The notes beneath the pieces are model-generated. The model ran no database searches. It saw only the letters and a program-made list of their open reading frames with translations, and was not told where the DNA came from. From NCBI RefSeq assembly GCF_004217565.1, contig NZ_SHLA01000001.1, forward strand, positions 3,224,001 through 3,288,000: a stretch of DNA of 64,000 nt, in the 5' to 3' direction. The position numbers and the translations under genes are program-made. The stretch is from Zhihengliuella halotolerans (GTDB lineage: Bacteria > Actinomycetota > Actinomycetes > Actinomycetales > Micrococcaceae). Positions 62,800 through 64,000 of this stretch are shown here, piece by piece. How positions within the stretch are numbered: the stretch's first letter is position 1; each line of letters opens with the position of its first letter.

Positions 62800-63705
62800 A
62801 TGGTCGCGACTCCGACCCTCCGAGTCCCGGCACCTCGGCGCAGCCGGCTTTCCACTCCGTCGAACCCCCGCCGCAGCCCGCTGCTGACAGTCTTGACGGG
62901 CGTCGTCTTGCTGTACTCGCTCGTGCCGCTGTTCTGGCTGCTGATCAACTCGACCAAGAACCAGCGGGACCTCTTCTCCACGTTCGGGCTGTGGTTCGGC
63001 AGCGAGTTCTCCCTGTTCGAGAACATCGGCCGCGCCCTGACCTACGACGACGGCATCTTCGTCCGCTGGCTCGGGAACACCGTGCTGTACGTCGTCGCCG
63101 GCGCGGGAGGGGCGACCCTGCTCGCGGTGCTCGGCGGCTACGCGCTCGCCAAATTCGACTTCCCCGGCAAGAAGGCGGTCTTCGCCGTCGTGATCGGTGC
63201 CGTCGCGGTGCCGGGGACTGCGCTGGCAGTTCCGACGTTCTGGATGTTCAGCGCCATGGAGCTGACCGATACGCCGTGGTCCGTGATCATCCCGTCGCTG
63301 ATTTCGCCGTTCGGCCTGTACCTGATGTGGACGTTCGCGAATCAGGCCATCCCGGGGGACCTCATGGAGGCCGCCCGGATCGACGGGGCCAGCGAGTTCC
63401 GGACCTTCTGGCAGGTCTGCCTGCCACTGCTGGCCCCGGGCACCGTGACCGTCCTGCTGTTCACGATGGTCGCCACCTGGAACAACTACTTCCTGCCGCT
63501 GATCATGCTGCGGGACCCGGACTGGTACCCGCTCACGCTGGGGCTGAACCAGTGGAACTCGCAGGCCGGCACTGCCGGCGGCGAGGCCATCTTCGACCTG
63601 GTCCTGACCGGATCCCTGTTGACGATCATCCCGCTCGTCATCGCCTTCCTGTTCCTGCAGCGCTTCTGGCAGTCCGGTCTGGCCGCCGGCGGCGTCAAGG
63701 AATGA
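62800..63705 (+). CDS. Sugar ABC permease, MalG/UgpE type
   Basis: A 301-residue partner permease with the EAA loop MEAARIDGASEFRTFWQVCLPLL. It begins 2 bases after the first permease, with AAGGAGG upstream. The FWLLINSTKNQRDLF segment near the N-terminus is typical of CUT1 MalG-like proteins. Probable substrates are oligosaccharides released by the GH30 enzyme. Confidence 0.88.
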   Translation: MVATPTLRVPAPRRSRLSTPSNPRRSPLLTVLTGVVLLYSLVPLFWLLINSTKNQRDLFSTFGLWFGSEFSLFENIGRALTYDDGIFVRWLGNTVLYVVAGAGGATLLAVLGGYALAKFDFPGKKAVFAVVIGAVAVPGTALAVPTFWMFSAMELTDTPWSVIIPSLISPFGLYLMWTFANQAIPGDLMEAARIDGASEFRTFWQVCLPLLAPGTVTVLLFTMVATWNNYFLPLIMLRDPDWYPLTLGLNQWNSQAGTAGGEAIFDLVLTGSLLTIIPLVIAFLFLQRFWQSGLAAGGVKE

Positions 63706-63749
63706 CCCACCACCTACGCGATCCACCCTTTCAACGAGGAGAGAACACC

Positions 63750-64000
63750 ATGATCCACTCACCCAGCCCCCGCCGTCGCTGGGCCGCCGGTCTGTCCGTC
63801 GCCGCCGTCGCAGCCCTCGCCCTGTCCGCCTGTTCCGGCGGCGCGGACCCGGACGAGGCGGCTGCCGAGGGCGGCGAACTCACCGTCTGGGCCTGGGACC
63901 CGACGATCGAATACGTCGCCGAGGCCTACGAGGACGCCAATCCCGAGGTGAGCGTCGAGGTTGTCAACGTCGGTACGGGAAACGACCACTACACCGCGCT
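63750..64000 (+). CDS. Sugar-binding lipoprotein, N-terminal part
   Basis: The gene is cut by the window end after 83 codons. Signal peptide with lipobox LSAC (Cys28), then ELTVWAWDPTIEYVAEAYEDANPEVSVEVV, the start of a family 1 extracellular solute-binding protein. GAGGAGAG precedes the ATG. As third gene of the operon it provides the importer's binding subunit. Confidence 0.85.
   Translation, partial: MIHSPSPRRRWAAGLSVAAVAALALSACSGGADPDEAAAEGGELTVWAWDPTIEYVAEAYEDANPEVSVEVVNVGTGNDHYTA

Overview
The window is high-GC DNA from an actinobacterium, most likely a member of the Micrococcaceae (Arthrobacter/Zhihengliuella/Citricoccus-like). The evidence is the strong GC bias, the furA-katG pair, Ada-AlkA plus Ogt repair genes, AzlCD, NlpC/P60 proteins with KP/PT-rich linkers, and a tRNA Glu-Asp-Phe cluster. 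This placement rests on gene content and style, not on a marker gene. Coding density is very high, and no insertion sequence, prophage or CRISPR array is visible.

Layout. 0-6 kb: end of a YefM-YoeB toxin-antitoxin pair, a LOG-family protein, a secreted EEP phosphodiesterase, a conserved hypothetical, a glycerophosphodiesterase and the AzlC-AzlD exporter. 6-19 kb: an oligopeptide/nickel-type ABC importer whose fused ATPase lies 7 kb away (17-18.7 kb) with a shared promoter motif, two dehydrogenases, DNA alkylation repair genes, a two-domain VOC protein, a DUF559-like pseudogene and a DUF4097 lipoprotein. 19-33 kb: TetR/SDR/NTF2 unit, katG-furA, alpha-glucosidase, a small kinase, amino-acid and purine permeases, a thiamine-binding protein with an acetyltransferase, a spermidine-synthase-like protein, a DUF559 protein and a tandem universal stress protein. 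33-36 kb: a type III polyketide synthase-methyltransferase-FAD monooxygenase operon.

36-53 kb is the most interesting part. A FecCD-type metal-chelate importer (36.3-39.3 kb) and a divergent promoter at 50.15 kb carry nearly the same 15-bp 7-1-7 palindrome, which looks like a Zur/Fur-family operator. From the second promoter a leftward operon encodes a 35-residue peptide too short for routine gene calling, an E1-like cyclodehydratase partner, a CocE/S15-like hydrolase, a YcaO cyclodehydratase, a SagB-type dehydrogenase and a pair of CydD/CydC-like ABC exporter subunits. To the right it drives a beta-propeller protein and a prolyl-oligopeptidase-like protein. Together these form a complete azol(in)e-forming RiPP (TOMM/LAP) locus that appears to be metal regulated and co-regulated with a chelate importer. 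My inference is a ribosomally made metallophore, or a metal-starvation-induced peptide. A lower-GC TetR/serine-hydrolase pair sits between importer and exporter and looks acquired.

53-64 kb: an NlpC/P60 protein, a CDF metal exporter with a small zincin, three tRNAs with a strong terminator, a large multidomain GH30 enzyme, and a LacI-controlled sugar ABC importer whose substrate-binding protein runs off the end. Two LacI-type operators tie the GH30 gene and the transporter to the regulator between them.
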